Shown here: in pieces, positions 26,319 through 34,640 of the stretch
Position numbering within the stretch: position 1 is the first letter of the stretch
Layout: each line of letters begins with the position of its first letter
DNA from: an uncultured Acetatifactor sp.
GTDB taxonomy: Bacteria; Bacillota; Clostridia; Lachnospirales; Lachnospiraceae
Reading direction: 5' to 3'
DNA length: 64,000 bases
Assembly: GCA_949840885.1 (NCBI GenBank)
Contig: CATKYJ010000008.1
Location: forward strand, 1-64,000
The notes under the pieces: model-generated
The model's input: only the letters and a program-made list of their open reading frames with translations
The model's database searches: none
What the model was told of the DNA's origin: nothing
Made by a program: the position numbers and the translations under genes

Positions 26319-27878
26319 ATGGAGAAAAAATTCATCTACGACGAGCAGACAGCCGTGGTGGACACCGACAAAGGAAAGGTACGTGGCTATTTCTATGACG
26401 ACATGTACATTTTCAAGGGAATCCCCTACGCCAAGGCAAAGCGCTTCCACGCGCCGGAACCCGTAGAGCCCTGGGAGGGCGTGTTCCAGGCCACCAGCTA
26501 CGGCTATGTGTGCCCCCTTATGGATCTGGGCAAGCCCGGCGGCGAGCTGATGGTGCCCCATCGATTCTGGGTCATGAACGAGGATTGCCAGAACCTGAAC
26601 GTCTGGAGCCCGGGACTGGACGGGGAGAAGCGTCCCGTCATGGTATGGCTCCACGGCGGCGGATTCTTCGCAGGCTCCTCCATCGAGCAGATCGCCTATG
26701 AGGGCGAGAACATGTGCAAGCTGGGCCAGGTAGTGGTGGTGTCCGTAAACCACAGGCTTAACGTCCTGGGCTACTGCGACCTGTCTCCTTTCGGGGAGGA
26801 GTACGCAAACTCCGGCAACGCAGGCACAGACGACCTGGTGGCGGCCCTGCAGTGGATTCATGACAATATCGAAAGCTTCGGCGGAGATCCGTCGAACGTG
26901 ACCATCTTCGGACAGTCCGGCGGCGGCGCCAAAGTCACCACTTTGCTCCAGACCCCGGCGGCAGACGGCCTGTTTGCCAAAGGCATCAACATGAGCGGCG
27001 TCCTGGGCGGCCTGATGTCCGACTGCACCGGAAACGGCGAGAAGCTGGGCAGGGCACTGATGGAAGAGTTGAAAGTGGAGGACGTGAAAGCCCTGGAGAC
27101 AGTGCCCTATGACGACCTGGCGGCTGCCTACAACAAGGTGAAGCCCGCCCTGGAGCAGGCCGGCGAGTACGTAGGCGGATCGCCCTACAAGAACGGCTTC
27201 TATGTGGGGGATCCCGTGATCAACGGCTTCCGCAAGGAGACGGAGCATGTGCCCATGATGGTGGGCAGCGTGTTCGGGGAATTCGCTTCCTTTGCCCCTA
27301 CCCCTTACAAGAAAGCGGAGATGACCAGAGAACAGGGCGCGGCCTATGTGGAAGAGCAAGTGGGCAAGGAAGGGGCTGGAGAACTGTTGGATCTGTTCCG
27401 GAAAGCCTATCCGGAGCGCAACCCTGTGGACATCATGACCATGGACTTCATGTTCCGGGGGCCGGAGATCCAGTATATCAAAACCAGGGCGAACTGCAGC
27501 GGCGGCGTATGGCCCTATCTGTTCAACCTGGACATGAACTTTGACGGCGGGCGCACGCCCTGGCACTGCGCGGACATCCCCTACTTCTTCCACAACACGG
27601 AGCTTGCCCCCTACACCCAGGAAGAGGGCGTCACCGAACGGGTGGAGAAGCTGATCTTCGATTCCGTCATGGCCTTTGCCAAGACCGGCAGCCCCCAGAA
27701 TCCGGAGGTGCCTGATTGGCCCGCTTCTACCCCGGAGAAAGAGTACACTTTGGTCATCGGCAAGGACAGCCAGGTAAAGGAGAACTACGACCATGAGCTG
27801 GTTCCCGTCCTGGGCAAGTGCATGGGTCCCGTGCTGGCCAGGATGATGGCGAAGCAGAAGCCGGAGATACAGCACTAA
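26319..27878 (+). CDS. Type B carboxylesterase
   Basis: A 519-residue carboxylesterase of full family length. The oxyanion motif is WLHGGGFFAGS, the nucleophile Ser200 lies in FGQSGGGAK, and GGDPSNVTIFG precedes it. There is no signal peptide, so it is cytoplasmic. It lies 113 bp after the CoA transferase, in the same direction, and is followed by a terminator, so it is probably the last gene of the same unit. Its likely task is to release the acid that the CoA transferase and AtuA proteins then process. It is not closely similar to the esterase at the window start. Confidence 0.9.
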   Translation: MEKKFIYDEQTAVVDTDKGKVRGYFYDDMYIFKGIPYAKAKRFHAPEPVEPWEGVFQATSYGYVCPLMDLGKPGGELMVPHRFWVMNEDCQNLNVWSPGLDGEKRPVMVWLHGGGFFAGSSIEQIAYEGENMCKLGQVVVVSVNHRLNVLGYCDLSPFGEEYANSGNAGTDDLVAALQWIHDNIESFGGDPSNVTIFGQSGGGAKVTTLLQTPAADGLFAKGINMSGVLGGLMSDCTGNGEKLGRALMEELKVEDVKALETVPYDDLAAAYNKVKPALEQAGEYVGGSPYKNGFYVGDPVINGFRKETEHVPMMVGSVFGEFASFAPTPYKKAEMTREQGAAYVEEQVGKEGAGELLDLFRKAYPERNPVDIMTMDFMFRGPEIQYIKTRANCSGGVWPYLFNLDMNFDGGRTPWHCADIPYFFHNTELAPYTQEEGVTERVEKLIFDSVMAFAKTGSPQNPEVPDWPASTPEKEYTLVIGKDSQVKENYDHELVPVLGKCMGPVLARMMAKQKPEIQH

Positions 27879-27900
27879 TAGACAGATAATATGAGACAAA

Positions 27901-27940
27901 TGAGAGGAAGCACCTGCAAGGACGGTGCTTCCTCTCATGT
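27901..27940. terminator. Hairpin terminator between the esterase and pheT, probably bidirectional
   Basis: A perfect 14-bp stem TGAGAGGAAGCACC/GGTGCTTCCTCTCA (27901-27914 and 27924-27937) with a 9-base loop. The flanks are only modestly T-rich. It separates two convergent genes. Confidence 0.75.
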
Positions 27941-28037
27941 CTTTCTGGCAATGCTTGATAAAGCGGTGGCTGAGTATCGCGCTATCTTCTAAAAAAGCGG
28001 AATTTGTTTCAGGAGTATCATCGGATCCATGGGAACC

Positions 28038-30479
28038 TTATTGCGTCCTGAGTTCTGCGCCCATTCCCTTGCGCAGCTTTTTCATCACCTGTTCCGCCAC
28101 GTTCTCGATCTCCTGGGAGGTCAATGTCTTCTCCCCGGACCCAATGGTCAGGCGGATGGTCACGGACTTCTTTCCTGCCGGAACCTGTTTCCCTCTGTAT
28201 TCATCCACGAAAGCAGCGTCTTTCAACAGGGCGCTTGCTTTCTTCTTGCCCAGGATGGCCTCATAGATATCCGTCCAGCTGGCATCCGGGTCAAAGAGCA
28301 TGGAAATGTCATAGTCTGTCTCCGGATACTCCGCAAGATGGGCGAAGCGGTTCGTCCGGGATTTCAGCGGCACAAGTCTTGCGGCGTCCAGTTCAAAGAG
28401 CATGACAGAGAGGTTCTTGATGCCGCATTCCATGGACACCTTTTTGGCCAGAAGCCCCATGTCGCCAATGTGTTCCTCCCCCAGGAAGAGATTCAGCCAC
28501 ACCACATCGTCCGCCCAGCCCGGCTTTTCCGCTTTCCGGAACGTGAAGCTTTCCATATGCGTATAGCGGGGCATGTACGCAAGGACACCCTTGGCCTCTC
28601 TAAAAAGCTGGGTGATGTCTTTTTTGCTGCTTGCAAAAGCCCCTCCAATATGCCTGCGCTGTTTCGGCAGAGATTCGGATTCGTCATAGGGAGAACTGTA
28701 GCTTCCGTCAAAGAACACCTGGGCCTCCTCGAAAATGGAGAAGTCGTTGAAATAGCGTTCATTCTTTACCACTGCCTCGCAGAGGTTGGGCAGCAGGGTA
28801 GAGCGGATGCAGCTTAAATCCGGCGCAGGCGGCGTGGACAGCTTCAGCACGCCCTCTCTGCCTGGCAGCAGGGCGTCCACGAACACATCGTTCATCCAGG
28901 GGTATGTGTAGACCTCCTGCATGCCGCAGCGGATCGCCAGGTACTCCTTGATATTTCTAAGGAGCTCCTGATCCTTTTGATTGATGGCGCCTGTAAATGT
29001 GGTGGTGAATTCAGTGGCCTCGAAATGGTCGTAGCCGTACATCCTGGCCACCTCTTCCATCACGTCGTCTTTCATGGAGATGTCGCCGGTGGAGCGCCAG
29101 GTGGGGGCGACTGCATGCATCTTGTCGCCATTGATTTCTACTTCGAAGCCCAGCAGTTCCAGCTTTCTGCGGATTTCTTCATTGGATAGCGTCTTTCCCA
29201 GGCGCTTGGCCAGCCATGTGAGGCTTACGTCCACCTCTGCCCGTTTCAGCTTCTTTTCATATCTGTCGCAGTAACCGGTGACTTTCAGGTCCGGGTACAG
29301 CTCCCTGAAATACTGCATGGAGAGAGCCAGCGCCTGAGCGCAGCGTTCCGGGTCAACGGCTTTCTCATAGCGGGAGGAGGCTTCGGTTCTGTTGTCGTAG
29401 CGAAGCGCTGTCCGCCGGATTCCCGTGGACTCAAAATTTGCCACCTCCAGGATGACCCGCCTGGTGTCAGGCAGGATAGAATCCTTGGAGCCGCCCATGA
29501 CTCCGGCCAGGGCAACGGGCTCCTGGGAATCTGCGATTACAAGGTCATCTTCGCAAAGGGTAAGTTCCCTGCCGTTTAAGAGGCTCAGTGTCTCCCCCTG
29601 GGAGGCGCGCCTGACTGTGATGTGCCCTTTGATTTGGTCTGCATCAAATGCGTGGGTGGGGTTCCCGGTGGCCAGCATGGCGTAGTTCGTGATATCCACC
29701 AGGGCATTGATGGGGCGCATTCCGGCTTTCCAGATGCGGCTCTGTATCCGGTAGGGGGAGGGCTTGACCTCCACGCCGGACATTTCCACGCCGATGTATC
29801 TGGGACATCTGTCCGCATCGGAAATCTCCACTTTGAACTCGGACTCTGTATCCGCCGCAAAAGGTTTGATTTCCGCCAGGGGCAGATCGTAGAGAGCCGC
29901 AATCTCCCGGGCGATGCCGTAATGCCCCCAGAGATCCGGGCGGTTGGTCATGGATTTGTTGTCGATTTCCAGCAGCACGTCATCCATGTCCAGGGCCTGC
30001 GCCAGGGAAGTGCCCGCCGGCACGTCAAAGGCCGACAGGTCCAGAATCTCCGCCTCCTGGGATGCGGGGAACAGGTCGCCTAAGCCGATTTCGTCCGAGG
30101 CGCAGATCATGCCGAAAGACTCCACGCCCCTCAGCTTGGAATTCTTGATCACCACGGGATCTCCCTCTCCGTGCCAGCGCACAACGGCGCCGGGGCAGGA
30201 GACTGCCACACGCATCCCCTCCCGCAGGTTGATGCCGCCGCAGACGATCTCCTTGACGTCGCCGCCGATATCCACTTTGCACACCCGAAGCTTATCCGCA
30301 TTGGGATGGGCCTGGATTTCCAAAATCACGCCAACTACCATGTGTTCAAAGCGGCCTGCCAGGTATTCCACGTCCTCCACTTCCACGGTGGACATGGTCA
30401 GATCATATGCCAGTTTCTTCAAATCTATATTTTCCGGGATAGCCACATAATCCCGAATCCATGATAATGATAATTTCAT
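28038..30479 (-). CDS. pheT: Phenylalanyl-tRNA synthetase beta subunit
   Basis: An 813-residue beta subunit of the alpha2-beta2 enzyme that charges tRNA-Phe. It begins MKLSLSWIRDYVAIPENIDL, then the EMAP-type tRNA-binding domain (VVGVILEIQAHPNADKLRVC), B3/B4 editing domain, B5 domain, a class II core, and ends in the ferredoxin-like anticodon-binding domain. AGGTG lies just before the ATG. It lies 193 bp downstream of pheS; that gap holds a long palindrome, so the two subunits may be differentially processed. Confidence 0.96.
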   Translation of the reverse strand: MKLSLSWIRDYVAIPENIDLKKLAYDLTMSTVEVEDVEYLAGRFEHMVVGVILEIQAHPNADKLRVCKVDIGGDVKEIVCGGINLREGMRVAVSCPGAVVRWHGEGDPVVIKNSKLRGVESFGMICASDEIGLGDLFPASQEAEILDLSAFDVPAGTSLAQALDMDDVLLEIDNKSMTNRPDLWGHYGIAREIAALYDLPLAEIKPFAADTESEFKVEISDADRCPRYIGVEMSGVEVKPSPYRIQSRIWKAGMRPINALVDITNYAMLATGNPTHAFDADQIKGHITVRRASQGETLSLLNGRELTLCEDDLVIADSQEPVALAGVMGGSKDSILPDTRRVILEVANFESTGIRRTALRYDNRTEASSRYEKAVDPERCAQALALSMQYFRELYPDLKVTGYCDRYEKKLKRAEVDVSLTWLAKRLGKTLSNEEIRRKLELLGFEVEINGDKMHAVAPTWRSTGDISMKDDVMEEVARMYGYDHFEATEFTTTFTGAINQKDQELLRNIKEYLAIRCGMQEVYTYPWMNDVFVDALLPGREGVLKLSTPPAPDLSCIRSTLLPNLCEAVVKNERYFNDFSIFEEAQVFFDGSYSSPYDESESLPKQRRHIGGAFASSKKDITQLFREAKGVLAYMPRYTHMESFTFRKAEKPGWADDVVWLNLFLGEEHIGDMGLLAKKVSMECGIKNLSVMLFELDAARLVPLKSRTNRFAHLAEYPETDYDISMLFDPDASWTDIYEAILGKKKASALLKDAAFVDEYRGKQVPAGKKSVTIRLTIGSGEKTLTSQEIENVAEQVMKKLRKGMGAELRTQ

Positions 30480-30517
30480 CTTACACCTCCATTAAAAATC
30501 GCTGCGCGAGTAGCACA

Positions 30518-30632
30518 AATTGCCATACATGGCAATTGAGTAAAGTCTCTTGGGCGCACACCTCATGAGAGGATCTTTCATTTCGAAAGTGCACTCATGA
30601 AAGTATCTCTCGTGCGCTTTCGAGACTTTACT
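30518..30632. repeat. Nested palindromes between pheS and pheT
   Basis: Two structures. A perfect AATTGCCAT/ATGGCAATT hairpin with a 2-base loop lies at 30518-30537. A longer one has perfect outer arms AGTAAAGTCTC (30539-30549) and GAGACTTTACT (30622-30632), inner GCGCAC/GTGCGC arms, and a partly paired GAGAGG.../...TCTCTC core. Together they could fold most of the 193-bp gap. No gene is visible. Confidence 0.8.
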
Positions 30633-30672
30633 GTTCAACTAACAATTTATAAATCTCTTGCCACTTCTTAGC

Positions 30673-31710
30673 TTATTTAAACTGGTTCAGGAATCTGAGA
30701 TCGGCGCTGTGGAACAGCCGCACATCGTCCACGCCGTAGCGCATCATGACCAGCCTGTCCAGACCGATGTTCACATAGAATCCGGTATACTCGTCCGGAT
30801 CCAGTCCCGCCGCACGGAGTACATTCGGATGGGGCGAGCCGCCGGGCATGACCTCGATCCAGCCCACATGCTTGCAGACGCTGCAGCCTTTGCCGCCGCA
30901 GACCTGGCACTGCATGTCTATCTCGAACCCGGGCTCCACAAATGGGAAGAAGCCGGAGCGCATCCGTACCGGCACGTCCGTGCCGAATACTTTGCTCAGG
31001 ATGCTCTTGATCATCACCTTGCCGGAGGTAAACGTGATATCCTTGTCCACGATCAGCGCCTCGTATTGGAAGAAAGCCCTCTCGTGATGGGCGTCCGTGG
31101 TCTCATTGCGGTACACCCGCCCGGGATAGACAAAACGGTAGGGGGGCTTGTGGGTCTGCATGTAGCGCACGCTGCCGCCGGTTAAGTGGGGGCGCAGGCA
31201 CAGCTTCTCGTTGGTATTCCCGCTGTCATGCCCCTCCAGCCAGTAGGTATCCATGCTTTCCCTGGCCGGGTGGTTTGGAGGGAAGTTCAGCTTGTCAAAG
31301 GCGTACATCTCGCTGGTAATATCATCCTCCTGAAAAATCTCGAAGCCCATGGAACGGAAAGTGTCGTTTAAGTCATAGCACATCTGGGTGATGGGATGGA
31401 GGCCGCCCCGGCGGGGCAGGATACCCGGAACGGAACAGTCAAAATCCGGGGATACTTGCGAGGCTTTCAGCTTCAGCTCCGTCCTTTTTGTCTCCACCAG
31501 CTCTGTCACCTGGTTCTTGGCCTGGTTCAGCAGGGAACCGATCTGGGGGCGAAGCTCTGCCGCCAGGCCGGGAAGTTCTTTCATCAGCAGGCTCAATGCT
31601 CCCTGTTTGCCGATATAGGCGCTTTTTACGCTCTGCAGCTCGTTTTCGCTTGCCGCTGCAGATATCTTGGTTTTTACTTCAGACAGAATACCGTTGATTC
31701 TCTCTTTCAT
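30673..31710 (-). CDS. pheS: Phenylalanyl-tRNA synthetase alpha subunit
   Basis: A 345-residue catalytic alpha subunit. A coiled-coil N-terminal region is followed by the class II core with MCYDLNDTFRSMGFEIFQED, FNLP-equivalent NHPARESMDTYW, and the C-terminal GLDRLVMMRYGVDDVR motif 3. The ATG at 31710 is chosen because AAAGGAG lies 7 bases upstream; another ATG 6 bases earlier is too close to it. A zinc-like cysteine cluster (CQVCGGKGCSVC) is present, as in related clostridial enzymes. It is preceded by a T-box leader with a phenylalanine specifier. Confidence 0.96.
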   Translation of the reverse strand: MKERINGILSEVKTKISAAASENELQSVKSAYIGKQGALSLLMKELPGLAAELRPQIGSLLNQAKNQVTELVETKRTELKLKASQVSPDFDCSVPGILPRRGGLHPITQMCYDLNDTFRSMGFEIFQEDDITSEMYAFDKLNFPPNHPARESMDTYWLEGHDSGNTNEKLCLRPHLTGGSVRYMQTHKPPYRFVYPGRVYRNETTDAHHERAFFQYEALIVDKDITFTSGKVMIKSILSKVFGTDVPVRMRSGFFPFVEPGFEIDMQCQVCGGKGCSVCKHVGWIEVMPGGSPHPNVLRAAGLDPDEYTGFYVNIGLDRLVMMRYGVDDVRLFHSADLRFLNQFK

Positions 31711-31778
31711 TGCCATGCTCCTTTCTGGTCTTCGGCGGGGGTTGGGAAACTGTCAGACTTAAGGCAGCATCTGACAGT

Positions 31779-32050
31779 AAAAAACATCGCCGCCTGTCGT
31801 TGATTGGACAAGGGACGATGTTGAATCGCGGTACCACCCTATTTCAGGGTATTATGTCTACCCTGCGCTCATTTTGTGCACTGTAATCTGCTGCACGGAC
31901 ATCCGGCTTAACGCATCCTGGCAGACGCTTTTCGCAGGAAAGCTCCCATGCTGAAACTTCCAAAAGAACCGTATGGAACGCTTTCAGCCGGCGACATTCC
32001 ATCTCTGCTTTTACGGATACTTTTGTACTCACGCATGTTCATGGCCTGAT
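31779..32050 (-). promoter_or_regulatory. T-box leader, phenylalanine specifier
   Basis: On the minus strand the canonical T-box AGGGTGGTACCGCG is at 31840-31827. Upstream, the candidate specifier TTC (31955-31953) lies in GTTTCAGCATGGGAG, with the same placement as the Met specifier in the metG leader. Downstream, an AACATCG/CGATGTT terminator stem ends in a T-run at 31784-31779. It controls pheST. The pseudo-specifier TTC within GGTTCTTTTGG cannot be fully ruled out. Confidence 0.92.
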
Positions 32051-32058
32051 TAGTGATT

Positions 32059-32087
32059 ATTCTAATACCAATACTGTCTCTTGTCAA
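32059..32087 (-). promoter_or_regulatory. Promoter of the pheST transcript
   Basis: On the minus strand TTGACA (32087-32082), 17-bp spacer, TAGAAT (32064-32059), immediately upstream of the T-box stem I. Confidence 0.85.
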
Positions 32088-32168
32088 GCGGGAAATTTGC
32101 CGGCTTTGCCTGGATTTGACTCAAAAATCCTTTCGTCCGCGCGCTCTGCCGATGACTTGTACCAGAAG

Positions 32169-32687
32169 TTAAAATCCCAACAACCCCAGCCGCCTCAGGA
32201 CGCTGAGAAAGACCTCTATCAGAACTATGAGGCCCACGACTCCCAAAAGCTGATGCGCCTTGCCCATCTTTCTGTTGCTGTTTTCAATCTGAGCGCTGTC
32301 CCCTGCTTGAAGCCGCAGGTTGCTGTCCTGGGGCAGTTTGCTGATCAGTTCTTTCTCCAGCTTGGACACAAGGTCGGTGTAAGGCTCCTTTGTCTGCCAG
32401 AGATACCACCCCGTCAACCCTACTTCTTTCTTCTTTCCGTCCCTTAGCCAAGCCTCGAAATGCAGCTTCCCGTTTTCGTATGTATAATCAAAAAAATATA
32501 TCCCGGTATTCGCCTTTGTGACCCTTAAGGGAGTGAACAGCGTATTTATCCCAAAGTCGGCTGTCCAGCATATCTTTCCCTGCCACTCTCCTATATAAAA
32601 TCCGTTCTCTTTCAGAAAACCGTCTATCAGTTCCCGCACCTCATTCTCCGGAAGCTGCAGATCCATCTCTCTGATATACCTGCTCAT
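32169..32687 (-). CDS. Unknown protein with C-terminal membrane anchor
   Basis: A 172-residue protein I do not recognise. The first 115 residues are soluble and rich in aromatic residues (FLKENGFYIGEWQGKICW, GIYFFDYTYENG), and the C-terminus has one membrane span (LLGVVGLIVLIEVFLSVLR), so it is likely tail-anchored with the bulk in the cytoplasm. Two adjacent ATGs occur; the second is 5 bases after AGGGGG and is used here. It stands alone, just downstream of the pheST promoter region on the opposite transcript side. Confidence 0.65.
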   Translation of the reverse strand: MSRYIREMDLQLPENEVRELIDGFLKENGFYIGEWQGKICWTADFGINTLFTPLRVTKANTGIYFFDYTYENGKLHFEAWLRDGKKKEVGLTGWYLWQTKEPYTDLVSKLEKELISKLPQDSNLRLQAGDSAQIENSNRKMGKAHQLLGVVGLIVLIEVFLSVLRRLGLLGF

Positions 32688-33253
32688 CATATCCCCCTCT
32701 CAATCTGTGTTCCGCAAAACAAACGCCGCCTGTTTTTATGAAAACTATACTTTTTATATTCTAGCACATGTACTTGTTTCTGTTCAAGAGATGGAGTGGA
32801 AAATTTATAAGGGATTAGGAGTATCAGAAAGCCGCAGATCAAAATGAATACTGGCAAAGCATTGTAAAGAAAACGCTTGGCATAAATTATAGCTATGGTA
32901 TATAATGGCCTTATTCAAGGCATGAAGCTAGGAAACAATAACCCGCTGATTTTTGTGGGATTCTGTGAGGACGGTGTCTATAGCCTGCAGAAGATCCATT
33001 CCATCCCTGCCCCTGCTACACAGGAGGACTGGGAATCCCGCTTTAACCGGAAGTGAGCAACGATTGACGAGGTCGCGAACGTCTCGTTGGCGCTACCGCT
33101 TTTGCGCTCTTTGGCGGGTATGACCGCACGCGGGATAAATGGCAGTTGTCCGACAAGCTTTTTGAGGTTGCCGCGAAAGCTGTGAGCGATGAGCGTTCCG
33201 GCAGGCAGCAATCCATCAGACAGTTCAAGGAGGAATGGGAGGAATCACGATGA
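32688..33253 (+). other. Gap with small open frames and a degenerate coding remnant before the pdxA-like gene
   Basis: A TATAAT at 32901-32906 is followed by a small hairpin (GCCTT/AAGGC) and an ATG at 32922 opening 44 codons to 33056 (MKLGNNNPLIFVGF...). A second frame, open from 33068 to a TGA at 33251-33253, reads like real protein (AFALFGGYDRTRDKW, then [13 protein letters not shown]) but has no good start codon. Its stop overlaps the next ATG as ATGA. I do not recognise either product. The most likely reading is a decayed gene whose last part still couples to the gene downstream. Confidence 0.4.
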
Positions 33254-34305
33254 AACCAATCATAGCAATTCCCATGGGCGATCCGGCGGGAATCGGCCCG
33301 GAAATCGTAATCAAGGCTCTGGCGGATCCGGAGGTGACAGAGCGCGCTGCTTGTCTGGTAGTGGGAGACGGCACTGTCTTGGAACAGGCCATGACCTTTC
33401 CGGGCATGCCGGATCTGGCCATCCGCCGGGTAGAGTCGCCGAAAGAAGGGGACTACCGCCCTGGCATCCTGAACCTGATAGACATGGAAATGATCCGTAT
33501 GGCGGATTTCTGCCTGGGGAAAGTGTCGGGAGCCTGCGGAAAGGCGGCATACGCATATATAGAAAAGAGCGCCAGGCTCTGCCTTTCGGGCCAGGCGGAC
33601 GCCATGGCCACGCCGCCCGTCAACAAGGAATCCCTGCGGGCGGGAAGCGTGGAATTTATCGGCCATACGGAGATTTTAGGAGCCCTGTCCGGTACAGAGG
33701 ATCCCCTGACCATGTTTGAGGTTCGCGGCATGCGGGTCTTTTTCCTGACACGCCATGTATCCCTGCGGCAGGCATGCGATGATATAACAAAGGAGCGGGT
33801 CATGGACTATATCTGCCGCTGCAGCCAGGCCCTTGAGAAGCTGGGCGTTCGGGAGGGTACCATGGCAGTGGCAGGCCTGAATCCCCACAGCGGGGAGCAT
33901 GGGCTGTTCGGCTGGGAGGAAGTGGAGGAAATAGCGCCGGCGGTGGAGGAAATGCGCGGGCGGGGATACCGGGTGGAGGGCCCCATCGGGGCGGATTCCG
34001 TATTTCATCTGGCGCTCCAGGGCAGGTACAACAGCGTGCTCTCCCTGTACCATGACCAGGGACATATAGCCACCAAGACCCTGGATTTTGCCCGTACCAT
34101 TGCCATTACCAATGGCATGCCCTTTCTGCGCACCTCCGTGGACCACGGCACGGCCATGGACATCGCGGGACAGGGAATCGCGGACGCGGTCAGCATGAAA
34201 GAAGCCATCCGCCTGGCTGTGAAATACGCGCCCGCCTTTACCGGGAAAGAACAGACTCCTGAGGATTTGCAGCGGCCCTGTCCGAGAGCCGGGAAAAGGA
34301 ACTGA
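33250..34305 (+). CDS. PdxA-family 4-hydroxythreonine-4-phosphate dehydrogenase-like protein
   Basis: A 351-residue NAD-dependent, metal-binding dehydrogenase of the PdxA family. Visible signatures are [18 protein letters not shown] at the start, the metal-binding histidines in FIGHTE and SLYHDQGH, and [21 protein letters not shown]. Classical PdxA acts in vitamin B6 synthesis; the PdxA2 branch oxidises phosphorylated four-carbon sugar acids. No other B6 or sugar-acid kinase gene lies here, so the branch is open. The ATG at 33250 follows GGGAGGAA by 6 bases. Confidence 0.88.
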   Translation: MKPIIAIPMGDPAGIGPEIVIKALADPEVTERAACLVVGDGTVLEQAMTFPGMPDLAIRRVESPKEGDYRPGILNLIDMEMIRMADFCLGKVSGACGKAAYAYIEKSARLCLSGQADAMATPPVNKESLRAGSVEFIGHTEILGALSGTEDPLTMFEVRGMRVFFLTRHVSLRQACDDITKERVMDYICRCSQALEKLGVREGTMAVAGLNPHSGEHGLFGWEEVEEIAPAVEEMRGRGYRVEGPIGADSVFHLALQGRYNSVLSLYHDQGHIATKTLDFARTIAITNGMPFLRTSVDHGTAMDIAGQGIADAVSMKEAIRLAVKYAPAFTGKEQTPEDLQRPCPRAGKRN

Positions 34306-34332
34306 AAGCATTCCGTGATTTTATGAAAAAAT

Positions 34333-34428
34333 CAAATACCCCGCTGCAAGCAACGGGGTATTTGACCCTCGCGGCATTCGTCAAATGTGCATGCAAGCAT
34401 GCCCACTTGACTCATTGCTCGCGGGAAT
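34333..34428. repeat. Composite palindromic element after the pdxA-like gene
   Basis: First a perfect 11-bp stem CAAATACCCCG/CGGGGTATTTG (34333-34364, 10-base loop), then an imperfect longer palindrome from CCCTCGCGG (34366) to CTCGCGGG (about 34427) enclosing a smaller GCATGCAAGCATGC structure. The first stem may act as a terminator. The whole looks like a dispersed palindromic element rather than a single terminator. The remaining bases to 34502 show nothing further. Confidence 0.7.
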
Positions 34429-34502
34429 AAAAAGAACAGGAACGGTTTCCTGTCCTCTGTCTGTATATCTATTATACCAAAAAAACAGCGAAATTACAAG
34501 TC

Positions 34503-34532
34503 TTGTATTGAGGCGCTCCCATGGACTATAAT
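34503..34532 (+). promoter_or_regulatory. Promoter of the helicase gene
   Basis: TTGTAT (34503-34508), 18-bp spacer, TATAAT (34527-34532), about 110 bp before the start codon. Confidence 0.5.
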
Positions 34533-34640
34533 GCTGAACTATAATCGCAGCAATATGCAAGACAGTATCCCTTTTCTGCCCATAACCGTAAGAAAGTGAC
34601 CGGAAGAAAGGGGATAGGTTTCAGGGAAAGGAGCGCGGCA

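Noticed and set aside
26292..27938. 548-codon minus-strand frame opposite the second esterase
   Set aside because: Antisense shadow; the plus strand carries a full esterase with catalytic motifs.
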